Both the position numbers and the translations under genes were made by a program. This document shows, piece after piece, positions 1-9,600 of a stretch of DNA of 64,000 nucleotides. The DNA comes from Prevotella sp. (GTDB lineage: Bacteria > Bacteroidota > Bacteroidia > Bacteroidales > Bacteroidaceae), in the NCBI GenBank assembly GCA_017471465.1, contig JAFUTI010000016.1, positions 1-64,000 on the forward strand. Direction: 5' to 3'. The notes beneath the pieces are model-generated. The model had not been told where the DNA came from. It did no database searches and saw only the letters and a list, made by a program, of their open reading frames with translations. The number at the start of each line of letters is the position of its first letter. Position 1 is the first letter of the stretch.

Positions 1-33
1 ACCAGAAGCACCTCTATGACAGAATGTCTGTCT

Positions 34-71
34 CTCATCACACTTGTCATCACTCATCACATTTGTCGTCA
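34..71. repeat. 19-bp tandem repeat, two copies
   Basis: Two adjacent 19-bp units (34-52 and 53-71) differ at two positions, and a third partial unit starts at 72. The rest of 1-160 is AT-rich, and I see no gene, promoter or RNA in it. Confidence 0.6.
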
Positions 72-160
72 CTCATAATATACTGACAGTCATCGTGTTA
101 AGTTGTCGTGAAGATAAACCGATCATAAAAATTATTTTTTTGGCAAGCTCTGTTGTTCAC

Positions 161-303
161 TCACCTTATCACTACCTTGCGGCCGTTATTCACGTAGATG
201 CCGCGGGCGGCGGGCTGGGCGACGAGTTTGCGGCCGTCGAGGGTGTACCAACTATTGTCTTTAACTCCTTTAACTTCTCTAACTTCTTTAACTTCTAAAT
301 ATC
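161..303 (-). pseudogene. Orphan C-terminal tail of a secreted protein
   Basis: On the minus strand the frame that stops at 161-163 reads SWYTLDGRKL, then GIYVNNGRKVVIR and stop. This is the same kind of C-terminal tail found here on the GH43 protein (46.7 kb) and the giant surface protein (58.3 kb). Upstream it runs into a valine-glutamate-lysine repeat encoded by 9-bp tandem repeats, and then into the frame of another small ORF. No start codon or catalytic domain is attached to it. I read it as the surviving end of a deleted gene. A programmed frameshift from the neighbouring DUF2264 gene is the less likely alternative. Confidence 0.6.
261..296. repeat. 9-bp tandem repeat (AACTT core), four units
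   Basis: Four consecutive 9-mers (ttaactcct, ttaacttct, ctaacttct, ttaacttct). A 9-bp period equals three codons, so the array stays open in the minus-strand frame of the orphan tail. The same AACTT core with 9-bp period recurs at 27991-28018. Confidence 0.7.
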
Positions 304-423
304 TCACTCCAGCGGAATCTCTGGATGCTGCACGGCCAGGGCCTCGCCCTCCTTGGAGAGGTAGAACATGTAGAGGATGAAAAACAGTATCAGTTGTATA
401 GGTGCCTGCGCGATTATATCCAT
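304..423 (-). CDS. Small membrane ORF, 39 residues
   Basis: ATG at 423 and TGA at 304-306 give a 39-residue protein. Residues 5-22 form a hydrophobic, membrane-spanning-like stretch (APIQLILFFILYMFYLSK), followed by an acidic tail. The start lies 10 bp after the stop of the DUF2264 gene, with an AGAAG ribosome-binding-like sequence before it, so it could be co-translated from that transcript. I do not recognise the family. It may be a genuine small membrane protein or the remnant of a larger transporter gene, since decayed coding sequence follows directly. Conservation in related genomes would decide. Confidence 0.35.
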   Translation of the reverse strand: MDIIAQAPIQLILFFILYMFYLSKEGEALAVQHPEIPLE

Positions 424-433
424 TTCATTCTTC

Positions 434-1723
434 TCAGTACTTGTCTTTTGTCACGATATCGTCGGCCCAGCGGTGGTCCTTGGGGAAGGGCTGACCACCC
501 CATGCCTTCACCTGTGTCCAAGGTTCGGCCTTGTCCGTCCAGAACGGATGGTCAGCGGGCAGTCCCAGCGGCATGAGCGACAGCGATGTCATGTAGAGCG
601 ACCCGTTGTTGGTGTACCAGTCGGCTGTCTCAGGCTGGTGTCCGCAGAAGCCGATAGTCAGGAAGCCAGCATCGTTGTACTGGCTCTGCTGGTCGTACAT
701 GCGGTGCATCACCTGCGTCAGGGCGGCACGTACCTGACCGTTCGACAGGTCCTTCGGCAACTTCTGATACCATGCCATCAGCGCCAGCGGTTGGAGCGCA
801 GCCATGCGGTAAGGCGTCGAGCGACCGATGACGGGGAAGGTGCCCTCGGGCGAGATGAAACGCTCGAGGATGATGCAGAACTTCTGGGCACGCTTCAGGG
901 CGCGGTCGTAGTACTTCTGGTACTCCAGGCGGGTTCTGGCCTTGGCGTCAAGCATGTTTTGCAGCGTCTCCAGATACATGGCATGGAACACGTAGCTCGA
1001 GTAGTAGTCGAAGGCAAAGACGGGACCGTCGGCATACCAGCCGTCACCCACGTACCACTCCTCCACCTTGCGGATGGTCATCATCACGCGGAAGTCGTCG
1101 TACTCCCTCAGTCCACAGGCCTTGGCGATGAAGCTCTCGATGGTCGACGAGAAGAGAAACCAGTTGGTATAGGGCGGCTCGATGCTGCGGAGCTTCTTAA
1201 ACTCTGTGATGTAACGCTGCTTGGTGACGTCGTCCAGCGGCACCCACAGCGCGTCGTATGCACGGATAAACGACTCGGCAATGTAGGCGGCATCCACGAG
1301 GTTCTGGCCCGACGCCCCCCACACCAGGTAGTCAGGCGACTGCGGGTCCACGCTGTTCTTATAGGAAGCCAATGCCCATTCACGAAGTTGCTTACGCATT
1401 TCAAGTTCCCTGATGTCGGTGGGAGAACCGCCGAACACGCTGTCGGGCAGTGCCAGCCACGGGGCGATGCCCGCCATCAGGCGGCCGAAAGTTTCCATGT
1501 AGACCACCTTGCGGTTGCGGTTGTCGAACGATGGCGAGAACTCCGTCTTCATGTTCTTCTGCAGTTCGCCCTTGGCCATGTTCTCCAGCACGGGCTGCGC
1601 CATCTTCCAAGCCTGCTCCGTCCAGTACTCGCGGTCAGTCATCGCCGCCTTCTTCACCTTCTTTGCCTCAACTGTCGTCAGCGCCAGCAGCGCCAGCAAC
1701 GCTACAAGAAAAACTCTTTTCAT
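434..1723 (-). CDS. Secreted DUF2264 glycoside hydrolase-like protein
   Basis: A 429-residue protein starting at MKRVFLVALLALLAL, a clear signal peptide ending at TVEA. An upstream ATG at 1744 would add seven residues before the signal peptide and is less likely. The body matches the DUF2264 family, an (alpha/alpha)6-barrel-like group associated with glycoside hydrolases acting on uronic-acid-containing glycans (linked to GH154, from memory). Tryptophan- and tyrosine-rich motifs such as SPDYLVWGASGQNLVDAAY and RSTPYRMAALQPLALMAW support the family. It has its own promoter at 1770-1800. Its substrate cannot be read from the sequence. The arabinose-rich glycan operon at 12-20 kb suggests pectin or arabinogalactan side chains. 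Confidence 0.8.
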   Translation of the reverse strand: MKRVFLVALLALLALTTVEAKKVKKAAMTDREYWTEQAWKMAQPVLENMAKGELQKNMKTEFSPSFDNRNRKVVYMETFGRLMAGIAPWLALPDSVFGGSPTDIRELEMRKQLREWALASYKNSVDPQSPDYLVWGASGQNLVDAAYIAESFIRAYDALWVPLDDVTKQRYITEFKKLRSIEPPYTNWFLFSSTIESFIAKACGLREYDDFRVMMTIRKVEEWYVGDGWYADGPVFAFDYYSSYVFHAMYLETLQNMLDAKARTRLEYQKYYDRALKRAQKFCIILERFISPEGTFPVIGRSTPYRMAALQPLALMAWYQKLPKDLSNGQVRAALTQVMHRMYDQQSQYNDAGFLTIGFCGHQPETADWYTNNGSLYMTSLSLMPLGLPADHPFWTDKAEPWTQVKAWGGQPFPKDHRWADDIVTKDKY

Positions 1724-1769
1724 CGCATAATCGTTTTTAGTCATTAGCTTTCTTTTATCTTCCAGAACG

Positions 1770-1800
1770 CAAAAGTAAACAAAAAAGCCGAAAGCACAAA
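1770..1800 (-). promoter_or_regulatory. Bacteroidota-type promoter of the DUF2264 gene
   Basis: On the minus strand TTTG (1797-1800), a 19-bp spacer and TACTTTTG (1770-1777) match the -33/-7 consensus. The predicted start of transcription is near 1763, about 40 bases before the chosen ATG. Confidence 0.75.
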
Positions 1801-1807
1801 ACTTTCG
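1781..1807 (-). terminator. Intrinsic terminator after the AAA-ATPase gene
   Basis: On the minus strand CGAAAG (1802-1807) and CTTTCG (1789-1794) form a short hairpin with a 7-base loop, followed by GC and six T. It overlaps the -33 element of the next gene's promoter, so terminator and promoter share bases. Confidence 0.65.
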
Positions 1808-1874
1808 ACTCGATTATTGCCTTTTGGGGTGACTTTTTTACCTCCAGATTCCGGTCTGTGTCCTTGCTCCAGCT

Positions 1875-3497
1875 CTATTTCACCTTCACCACCTTCCACT
1901 GATCTATGGTGCGGCGGTCCTGACTGATGTTCAGACCGACGGCCCACACGGGGCGCGCGTCAGCAGCGAAGCGTACGGCGTAGTCCTTGGCAATAATCTG
2001 GTCGGTAGCTTCATTGGCTGTCTTGCCGTACTTCAACTCTATGATGTAGATGGCATCAGGCACTTTCAGGGCGATGTCCATTCGACCGTCAGAGGTCTGG
2101 TCCTCGGCGCTTATGTCGGCACCGACGGCCATCAGTGCTGCATAAATCAAAGACTGGTAGAGCTGTTCGTTCTGGTTCTTGTCTGTAATGCTATAAGGAA
2201 TGCCGGCATACCAGCGGCGTATTACCTCGATGAACTCTTCGAAGGTCTTGTCCTTAAAACGCAGGTCGTTGAAGGCAATGCCCAGCGTGTCGCCACTGCC
2301 GATATATTCCTCCATGTAGTACTGATAGAGGCAATGGGCAAAGCCCTCACGCACTTCCTCGTTGGGAAATCCTAACGTCCACTCGTTCTTCCGCATATCA
2401 TAGTCCTTCAGCGTCAGATAACCGCTCTGAAAAAGGGCGGGGATGGGGTCTGTAATGCGTTCGGTAGGCGCATCGAAGCGAGACAGCTTTGATGTGAATC
2501 CCTCTAAGTCTGTAAGACTGATGTTCGTGCGTGTGCGCAGAATGTTTATCAGCGATGTCGGTGTACCGGTTGAGAACCAAAAGTTCATGATGTCGCCCAT
2601 AGAGAAAGCATTGATAAGACTCCACGGGCAGTAGATGTCCGTCATATCCTTTGAGAAATGGTAGCCGTCGTACCAATGTTTTAGTTCAGCAACCGTCTTG
2701 TCGTAGTCGTAGCGTATCCCGTAGCGCTGGCCTATCCTATCCATCTTCTCTGCCAGTAATTCAATGTCGGGCTTCAGCTGTGTGAGCAGCTCCTCCTCGC
2801 TGATGCCGCACACGGCCTCGTATGCGGGGTCGAAGGTGAGCTGCTGCAGGTTGTTCAGCTCGCTGAACACTGAGAGCTGCGAGAACTTCGAGATGCCCGT
2901 CAGGAACACGAAGCGCAGGTACTGCGCCTGAGCCTTCAAGGGCGAAAAGAGGTTGCGCACGCGGTTGCGTATGTAGTCCTGCAGCTCTGGGTCGTTAATG
3001 CTGTCGAGCATCGGCGCGTCGTATTCGTCAATGAGAATCACCACCTTCTCGCCCGTCTGTCGGTGAGCTTCTCGAATGAGTTCGGTCAACCGTGAGTCAT
3101 AGTTAGTAGGATCTTCAGGATTAGTTATGCCGAACTTTTCTTCCTGCCATTTCAAGATGGTATTGATAGTTCCATGCACCAAATCCTTCTCGTAGTACTT
3201 GCCGTTGGAGAGGTCGAGGCGTATGACGGGATACTTCTTCCACTCCTTCTCCTTATCATATATATACAGCCCCTCGAACAGCTCCTTGCGCCCCTCGAAG
3301 TAGCAGCGCAGCGTGTCGACTAATAGTGACTTGCCGAAGCGGCGCGGACGACTGAGGAAGAAATTGACAGCATCGGTCGATACCATCTTCCAAACGTATT
3401 CCGTCTTATCTACATAGACAGAACCGCGCTCACGAATCCTGTCAAACAGCTGTACACCAACGGCGTAGCCGCGTCTTTTCTTCTCTTCCTGTGCCAT
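1875..3497 (-). CDS. AAA-ATPase-like / PD-(D/E)XK nuclease-like protein
   Basis: A 540-residue cytoplasmic protein of a family present in many copies in Prevotella and Bacteroides genomes. The N-terminal half is AAA-ATPase-like: Walker A in RPRRFGKSLLVDTL (near residue 51) and a Walker B-like VVILIDEYDAPML. The C-terminal part carries a PD-(D/E)XK nuclease-fold signature, with RMDIAL followed by IIELKYGK around residues 470-490. The cellular role of the family is not established; defence or mobile-element functions have been suggested on weak grounds. It is transcribed alone, with a promoter at 3518-3549 and a terminator at 1781-1807. Length and both motifs look intact. It shares its fold plan with the ATPase at 50.1-51.5 kb but not obvious sequence. 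Confidence 0.85.
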   Translation of the reverse strand: MAQEEKKRRGYAVGVQLFDRIRERGSVYVDKTEYVWKMVSTDAVNFFLSRPRRFGKSLLVDTLRCYFEGRKELFEGLYIYDKEKEWKKYPVIRLDLSNGKYYEKDLVHGTINTILKWQEEKFGITNPEDPTNYDSRLTELIREAHRQTGEKVVILIDEYDAPMLDSINDPELQDYIRNRVRNLFSPLKAQAQYLRFVFLTGISKFSQLSVFSELNNLQQLTFDPAYEAVCGISEEELLTQLKPDIELLAEKMDRIGQRYGIRYDYDKTVAELKHWYDGYHFSKDMTDIYCPWSLINAFSMGDIMNFWFSTGTPTSLINILRTRTNISLTDLEGFTSKLSRFDAPTERITDPIPALFQSGYLTLKDYDMRKNEWTLGFPNEEVREGFAHCLYQYYMEEYIGSGDTLGIAFNDLRFKDKTFEEFIEVIRRWYAGIPYSITDKNQNEQLYQSLIYAALMAVGADISAEDQTSDGRMDIALKVPDAIYIIELKYGKTANEATDQIIAKDYAVRFAADARPVWAVGLNISQDRRTIDQWKVVKVK

Positions 3498-3517
3498 GGG
3501 TCAATGATAATTTGGTG

Positions 3518-3549
3518 CAAATATACGCATTTTTTTCCATTCTGCCAAA
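3518..3549 (-). promoter_or_regulatory. Promoter of the AAA-ATPase-like gene
   Basis: TTTG (3546-3549), a 20-bp spacer and TATATTTG (3518-3525) on the minus strand, 20 bases before the ATG. Confidence 0.75.
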
Positions 3550-3552
3550 GAA

Positions 3553-3582
3553 AGAAGGACTTTTCGCTGGAAAAGTCCTTCT
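3553..3582 (-). terminator. Intrinsic terminator of the 3.6-11.8 kb operon
   Basis: A perfect 13-bp inverted repeat (3553-3565 and 3570-3582) with a 4-base loop, followed on the minus strand by TTTCTTT. It lies 36 bases after the stop at 3619. Confidence 0.85.
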
Positions 3583-3618
3583 CCTTGATATGCTCTGATA
3601 AAGTCATAGCCTTTTCAG

Positions 3619-6198
3619 TTACTCCTCATACCCTAAGAGGATAATGTTCTGATAATCGTTTATTTCAGAATGGTCCGTGGTTGTTTCACCAAGCTTGTAT
3701 TTTCCGTTGGTGAGTGTAAATCGGGTTGTTTTCCGGGTGAGGGATACTTTACCACAGACCCCATCGCCAACCCAAGGAGAGTGGGCTTTGTAGGGGCGGA
3801 TTTCGCAATCCTCAAGTCGGATGGTTATTTCTTCTATCCTGTCATATAACACTCTTACCCTTGAAATCGTGCCATTTATCAAGTCATCCATGAAGTCATA
3901 TTCTTCATTTTTCTTCTGCGACATTTCCAGGCTCATATCATAGCTGTCGTAAGTTTCTTCGAAGGTTCCTGTATTGGCATCTTTATGGGCATGGATACTC
4001 ACAGCGGGATAGCTTCCCGACACAGAACAAGGAAATTTCTCGGCCCTTTCATAGGCAGTAAGTACAAAGCGATTGTATTGGCCATCGGCTTCCTGAACGA
4101 GTGTTTTGAAGTTTCTTGACTCGGTTTCTGACTCTTCACCTGTTTCCTTGTCTTTAAACTTGCCTGTGACGTACAATGTTCCGCTAAGGTTGTAGAGACC
4201 GTGCAATTTCTCTGTTGTGACAATACAGTTGCTGTCCTCGAACTGTATCTGCCAATGCGAGGGTAGTGCACTGTAGTCAATTCTCGCCCCCAGGTCCTGG
4301 CAGTTAGTATCAATCATAAACGATTTGATGCCACCACCGCTACCGAAGCGAAGTGTGTCGCGCTTACCAATGTTAATATAAGGGCCTGGAACTTCAAAAT
4401 TCTTTCCTGAACCATATATTTCTGTTCCTCCCAGCGTGAAGATGGGGCGCAACACAAACTTACCGGGTCTGACAGATAATGTTCCTGTAGCACTGGAAGC
4501 TTCTTTCCATTCTTTGCTGAACTGCCAATAAGCTGGCATCTTTTTCCCCTCACTGTCGCGCAAAGTATTGGTGTAGTCAACGAGTTCGTCATTCTCGAAC
4601 ACGCCGAATCCCACATTTACTGGCCAGATGATGTTTCGTGAGGGGGTAACAGTAGCGGTTACCTTTTTATAGTTCAGAGCTTTCCCTTCTGCCGTTGCTT
4701 CCACTTCGCAGTCCGGGAATAGAAACAGGTCTACGTCGCCGAAGAAGTTGTAGCCGCCATCAGCGAGCGTCCATTCGCGCTTCTCGGTGAACAGGCTGCT
4801 CACCGTGGCCTTGACTTCATAGTCGGCAGTCAAGGGCGAGAAAGACAGCTTTGAGTCCTTTAGCAGGTTGTAGGCCGACATCTGGTCCTGCATCACGTTG
4901 GAGAGCGAGAAGTTCAGGGCACCGGAGATTTTGGGGCCGAGGTAGGTGGTGAACGTCACTTCGCTGCCCACGATCTTCGACAGCAGCTTCGAAAGTCCGA
5001 AGGAGAAGCCTGTCTTTGCACCACATTGCTCGAAGCCGTTGAACTCAATACTGTAGTTCCACTTGTTGTTCTCTGCCTCCGCCACGGGGTCTGGCTCCTG
5101 CTCGCCCGGTGGTGTGCCGAATCCGCAGTTGAAGTGTGGGTGCTTCCAGTCGCCGTCAACGTACAGTTTTCCCCACGCCTTGCCCTTATACTTGGGAGTC
5201 TGGAGATTGATTTTGGCGTGATATTCGCCGCGCAGGAAGCCATCGAAGCCAAACTCGATGATAAATATAGGAGCTGCGGCAGGCAACGGCATGCCACCGA
5301 AGGCATCGAGACCGAAGGGGAAGATGTCCTTTATCTTGCCATCAAGCGTAAAGCCTAGGCCTACGTCGTTGTTCATCGTGATGAGGATGCTCATCTGATC
5401 CTTGCCCCACAAGGGGAAGTTCCACAAAGCCTTCACGTCAGTAACCACACTCACGTCGGCATCGACACTGATGTTGACGTCGCCTCCCGGACTGGTATAG
5501 ACGGGGAAGTGACCGCTCATTGAGAAGTTGAAGAAGTTGAACGCATATTCCCCACTGCTGTTCCTACGGCTCTTTGTGGGGAACTCGCCCTTCGTCAGCT
5601 GCGGCATGCCGGCCACACGCCGGCGCACCATGTTACCGGCGTTGTCTTGGCCATACTGCTCCACGGTGACAAACTGCTCGAATATGTCGTGAACACTCTC
5701 CAAAGCGTCGCAAACGACTGTGATGCTCCCGCCCGATGTCGAGACAGACTTCACCCTGCCACCGAATAGAGAATTGTATTCGAAATCAGCGAGCACGTCG
5801 CCCTCGTGGGGAATCAGACTTGCGGGCATCGACGGTGAGAAGGTCAGCATCAGCGCTTCCTCGTCCCTGTTAGTGAGATAGTCTGTCATCCCTTCTTTGC
5901 GCATATCGCGCAGCCGTGGGTTGTAGCGTATCTCCGGCTGCACGAAGCCTATGCTGTCAATGGCGGTGAGCATGATGCGGTAGGTGCTGTCGGCGGTGAC
6001 AATTTCCTGCGAGACGTAGTCGTCGTGCTCTACGCCGAGCGTGTCGAGCTTCGAGTAGCTAATCTTCTCGACCTGGTCGTAGAAGAATCCGTCGAAGTGG
6101 CCGTCGTTCTGGTAGATGTAGAAGGCTGCGTTCTCTTCCTGAGCTTGTGCTGTTGCTATGGCAAACAGCGCAATGATTGTAAGGAATAGTTTCTTCAT
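3619..6198 (-). CDS. Large secreted protein, partner of the small CTD protein before it
   Basis: An 859-residue protein with signal peptide MKKLFLTIIALFAIATAQA. Residues about 25-95 form a module that also occurs in the C10 and M64 proteins of this window: YIYQNDGHFDGFFYDQVEKI, then a beta-rich stretch ending TAIDSIGFVQPEI. The rest is predicted beta-rich and soluble, with many aromatic residues. I do not recognise an enzyme in it, and no type IX-type C-terminal domain or lysine-rich tail is present. The start codon overlaps the stop of the 160-residue gene before it (ATGA, 6195-6198), so the two are probably translationally coupled. It is the last gene of a four-gene operon. A cell-surface or extracellular role is inference from the signal peptide. 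Confidence 0.8.
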   Translation of the reverse strand: MKKLFLTIIALFAIATAQAQEENAAFYIYQNDGHFDGFFYDQVEKISYSKLDTLGVEHDDYVSQEIVTADSTYRIMLTAIDSIGFVQPEIRYNPRLRDMRKEGMTDYLTNRDEEALMLTFSPSMPASLIPHEGDVLADFEYNSLFGGRVKSVSTSGGSITVVCDALESVHDIFEQFVTVEQYGQDNAGNMVRRRVAGMPQLTKGEFPTKSRRNSSGEYAFNFFNFSMSGHFPVYTSPGGDVNISVDADVSVVTDVKALWNFPLWGKDQMSILITMNNDVGLGFTLDGKIKDIFPFGLDAFGGMPLPAAAPIFIIEFGFDGFLRGEYHAKINLQTPKYKGKAWGKLYVDGDWKHPHFNCGFGTPPGEQEPDPVAEAENNKWNYSIEFNGFEQCGAKTGFSFGLSKLLSKIVGSEVTFTTYLGPKISGALNFSLSNVMQDQMSAYNLLKDSKLSFSPLTADYEVKATVSSLFTEKREWTLADGGYNFFGDVDLFLFPDCEVEATAEGKALNYKKVTATVTPSRNIIWPVNVGFGVFENDELVDYTNTLRDSEGKKMPAYWQFSKEWKEASSATGTLSVRPGKFVLRPIFTLGGTEIYGSGKNFEVPGPYINIGKRDTLRFGSGGGIKSFMIDTNCQDLGARIDYSALPSHWQIQFEDSNCIVTTEKLHGLYNLSGTLYVTGKFKDKETGEESETESRNFKTLVQEADGQYNRFVLTAYERAEKFPCSVSGSYPAVSIHAHKDANTGTFEETYDSYDMSLEMSQKKNEEYDFMDDLINGTISRVRVLYDRIEEITIRLEDCEIRPYKAHSPWVGDGVCGKVSLTRKTTRFTLTNGKYKLGETTTDHSEINDYQNIILLGYEE

Positions 6199-6677
6199 TT
6201 CCGCAAGAGTTTAATGGTTTCCTTTCCCGCTTTCACGATATACACGCCGCTGGGGCGCTGGCTGACAGAGATGGTGAGCGGCTGACCGTCGCAGGCGGTT
6301 TGCTGCTCAATGAGCATGCCGTTGGCGCTGTAGAGGCTGACGGTAGCACCCTCGGGCAGGTTGCGGTAGGTCACGGCGTCGCCCTCGCGGCTCACCTCAA
6401 TGCTACGCTCGCTAGGTAGCAAGTCGATGCTGGTGGCCACGTTCTCATAGGTGTAGCGCAGCACGTTCTCCAACTGGTAAGTAACGGTGGTCTTGCTCGT
6501 GCGGATGACGAGCAGCCCGTCTTCAAACGTGGTCTCTGGAAGGTCGCTCAGCTGGAAGTGCACCTTCTCGCCCGACTTCTGCCACACCACGAGACGCGGC
6601 GTCGTTTGAGCCATTGCTCCCACTGTCATCAGCCAGAGGAGCAGCATCGTAAATAGATTTCTTTTTCTCATTGACAT
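6195..6677 (-). CDS. Small secreted protein with type IX-like C-terminal domain (copy 2)
   Basis: A 160-residue protein with a signal peptide ending at MTVGAMAQ. Residues about 25-90 hold a beta-rich module (RLVVWQKSGEKVHFQLSDLP). Residues about 95-160 resemble the type IX secretion sorting domain (type A): TVSLYSANGMLIEQQ, then PSGVYIVKAGKETIKLLRK. There is no room for a catalytic domain, so the sorting-like domain is essentially the whole mature C-terminal half. Its stop overlaps the start of the 859-residue protein by ATGA, and it starts 7 bases after the C10 peptidase stop. The arrangement repeats at 11.3-11.8 kb and 25.2-25.7 kb. A role as a trans-acting anchor or chaperone for the downstream partner is a hypothesis. 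Confidence 0.8.
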   Translation of the reverse strand: MSMRKRNLFTMLLLWLMTVGAMAQTTPRLVVWQKSGEKVHFQLSDLPETTFEDGLLVIRTSKTTVTYQLENVLRYTYENVATSIDLLPSERSIEVSREGDAVTYRNLPEGATVSLYSANGMLIEQQTACDGQPLTISVSQRPSGVYIVKAGKETIKLLRK

Positions 6678-6684
6678 TATTCTT

Positions 6685-9600
6685 TTACATTGAAATGTTT
6701 ACAGTATATTGCAGCTTCACCGTTCCCTCGGCCTCGGTCATGCCGGTCGAGATGTCGTCGACGGTGATCTTCTGTTCCACACCTGCATCAAGTGCAGACC
6801 AATCGTAGTTTTCCACTAATGCCACACCTTCGGCTTCGAGGTTGTAGATGCCCGCACCGGTAAAGGCAACGGTGTAGCTGTTGTCAGCATTGCGAACCAC
6901 GGTGAACTCACAGTCAATCTTGTGCTTGATGGTACCGTTCAACAGGTTGAAGATACCTGTAACGTCGCCACCGCTGGCAAGCGACCTGTTGAATCCGTGG
7001 ACAAACTCCTGTTTGGTCTTCTCGACAAACTTGTGCGTAGTGTTGATGGTGAACTGGCCGGAGCCTTCGTTACCCGTCATGGTGCCCACGATGTCGTCGC
7101 CCAGCTTCACATGGCCGGCATCGTCAACGGTGATGAAGTCGTGCTGCTTGAAGAACTTCTCAATCTCGTACTGGAAGCGTGCCTGCTTGTTGAACGAGCC
7201 GTTGAGGTAGCAGGGAATGGCCGTGCTGCTCGCATGCGGATGGGCTACTAGTTCGTCTAATTCGTAGTAATAGAGGTTGCCGTCTATGGTCATGGGTATC
7301 TGGACAACGGCGGGGTCGTAAGCCATGGTAAGATCCTTCAGCTTCGGAGCCTCCACCTCTACGCCGCTGTTTGCCAAATCGATCTTGATTCTCCGCTTGC
7401 CCGTGTTCTCGGATATGGAGAATTTCCATGACTTCTTCTCAATACCGTTCTTGTCGCAGAGCACCACTTCAAACGGCATCTCGTTCTGCAGCAAGGAATA
7501 GACGGTGAAATAGCCCAGTGTGGCGGTACCGTCGTCGCCGATGGTACATTCCCACTCCTTCTCGTTGCTGACGGTCGACGGAATGTTGGCAAAGCGCATG
7601 GTCCATCCGGCAAACTTCGACTTGCCGTCCTTTGGGGCCGAGGAGTCGCTGATAGCGAGCCGATACTGCGTGTTGACGATGGCGGCTACCTTCTTGAGTG
7701 CGTTACTGTAGCGGTTTTGGGCCTCTATCTCCACATTTCGCTTGATGGCTGCGATGACGCTCACCATCTCGCCGTTCATCAGCTCTGCATAGTATTCGTT
7801 GCTGATCTGCTCCTTGTCGGCCTCGCTTATCCACATATAGGAAGAAAGTCCCTGCGTCTTGGCATACTCATAGCTCCAGGTGCGCACTTCCTCGTTGTCG
7901 TCCCAGAAACGGTCGCAGTAGAGGCGGACGGTCTGTTCAATCACCCCTTCGAGCTTGTCCTTCGTCAGTTTGCCCTCCGCAATGATGGGATAGAAGTGGT
8001 TGTACCAGTCTTTCGTCGTGCGGAAGTAGCCATGAGGGTTCTTGTCGTCAATCTTGTATTTCGAATCTCCGATCAGGGCGTTGAATCCATGTAGGCTGTA
8101 GTAGTATTGGTAGGCCTCGCGGAACATGTCGCGCTTTTTCTCCATGACGGAAGTATAGAGCTTGTCGAGGGCAATGCCGATGAAGGCCACGCAGGCCGAC
8201 GAGGCTGCCATGATGGGCGTGCCGATGGCTGCCGCCATCTGTCCGCCGGTGTAGTTGAGTACGGTGCTCAGCGTGCCCTTTACCACGCCGACGTCGTCGC
8301 CCTTGATGTCGGCTCCTACCACGTCGAGAATACTCATGGCCGTGCCTAAGTAGCCCATAGCCGTGACGGCATGGTCGAGTGCCTCGGGCTTGAAGTCGAG
8401 CAGCGGCTCGGTGATGCTGGTCACGGCGTTGTACACGCCGTCGAGGCCCACGCTCTGCCAGAAGCCCATCTCGTCCTTGAACTCTCGCACCATCTGCGCA
8501 TCAGGATCGTCGCTCGAGACGATGTGCAGCAACTTCTTGATGGCATCGTCGATGTCGTAGAGGGTGGGCGTCATTCCATAGTAATTCAGCATGGCCAGCG
8601 ATGTAAAGTCGTTCTTGGTGTAGAAGACGCTGTAGAGCGACAAGTGGTTGGTGGTGATGGTGACGGTGCCGCTTGCCTCGTCATGTTTGAAGCGAACCGG
8701 CTCCCACTGCCCTTCGGCCTCGTTGTAGTAGGCGGCACACACCTTCTCCTGACCCTCCGGCGACACGGGAATGATGATGTCGGCTGCTCCGCTCAGCTCG
8801 TGCTCGCCGTTCGACAGGCTGAGGTCTACGGCAAAGCCGCGCGTAACGCCCTCCATGACCTGAGGCGTGAGCACGGCGTTGCGCACGCTCAGCTGCACGT
8901 CGCCGTCGATACAGGTGGCATCGAACTTCACCGTGCACTTCTGGGCTTCGACGGTGAGCGTAGAGTCGTTCAGGTCGAACACCTCGGCATTGTCGAGGAT
9001 GAAGCCGGGCCTCCACGTGACGCTGTCAATGGCAGCCAGCGACACGGTGAGGTCGGCGTTGCCGTTGCGCTTGATGACTACGTGCTGGCCGTCGTCGGCT
9101 ATCTGCATATTGCCGACCTCGCTGATGGGGATGTTCACGCGCTGTTGGTTTTCGTCGGTAGCGTTGACCACCATGTAGTACTGGCGGTCCTGCGGTGGAG
9201 CGGGTTCGTAATTGTTAATCTCCCTTGGCCACCCAAGACGCTTCCATACCGGTGCATTTAGATAGAGTTCTTCGCTTCCTGGCGGAACATACAGCCACGG
9301 TCGGTTTGTAAAAGTCTTTTCATGAAACGTAGCCTCGGTAATCTCTGGAGGCACCGTCGCATAGCACGTCAGCGTGCGCAGATACTCGTAGTCCTTATAA
9401 GCTCCTTCCATCTCAACCACACTGCTTGGAATCTTGATGCTCGACCCCGGTCGCACGCTTCTCGGCTCCATCCTGACCACTGTCTCAGGCAACACGTCGG
9501 GAAACAACATGGTTTCGTTAGTCGTCATGATGAGGCTTGTGCTGTTATTGTTCAGCAACCAATTCTGAAGCTTCGGTGAACAGTAGAAGTTGGGATTGTC

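Noticed and set aside
377-1747. Long plus-strand ORF of 456 codons opposite the DUF2264 gene
   Set aside because: It is the antisense frame of a clear secreted family protein with signal peptide and promoter; its own translation is low-complexity and shows no family.
8371-9261. Long plus-strand ORFs across the C10 peptidase gene, and similar ones opposite the GH51, GyrB, ParE and GH95 genes
   Set aside because: They are shadows produced by high-GC codon use; the minus-strand proteins have motifs and the shadows do not.
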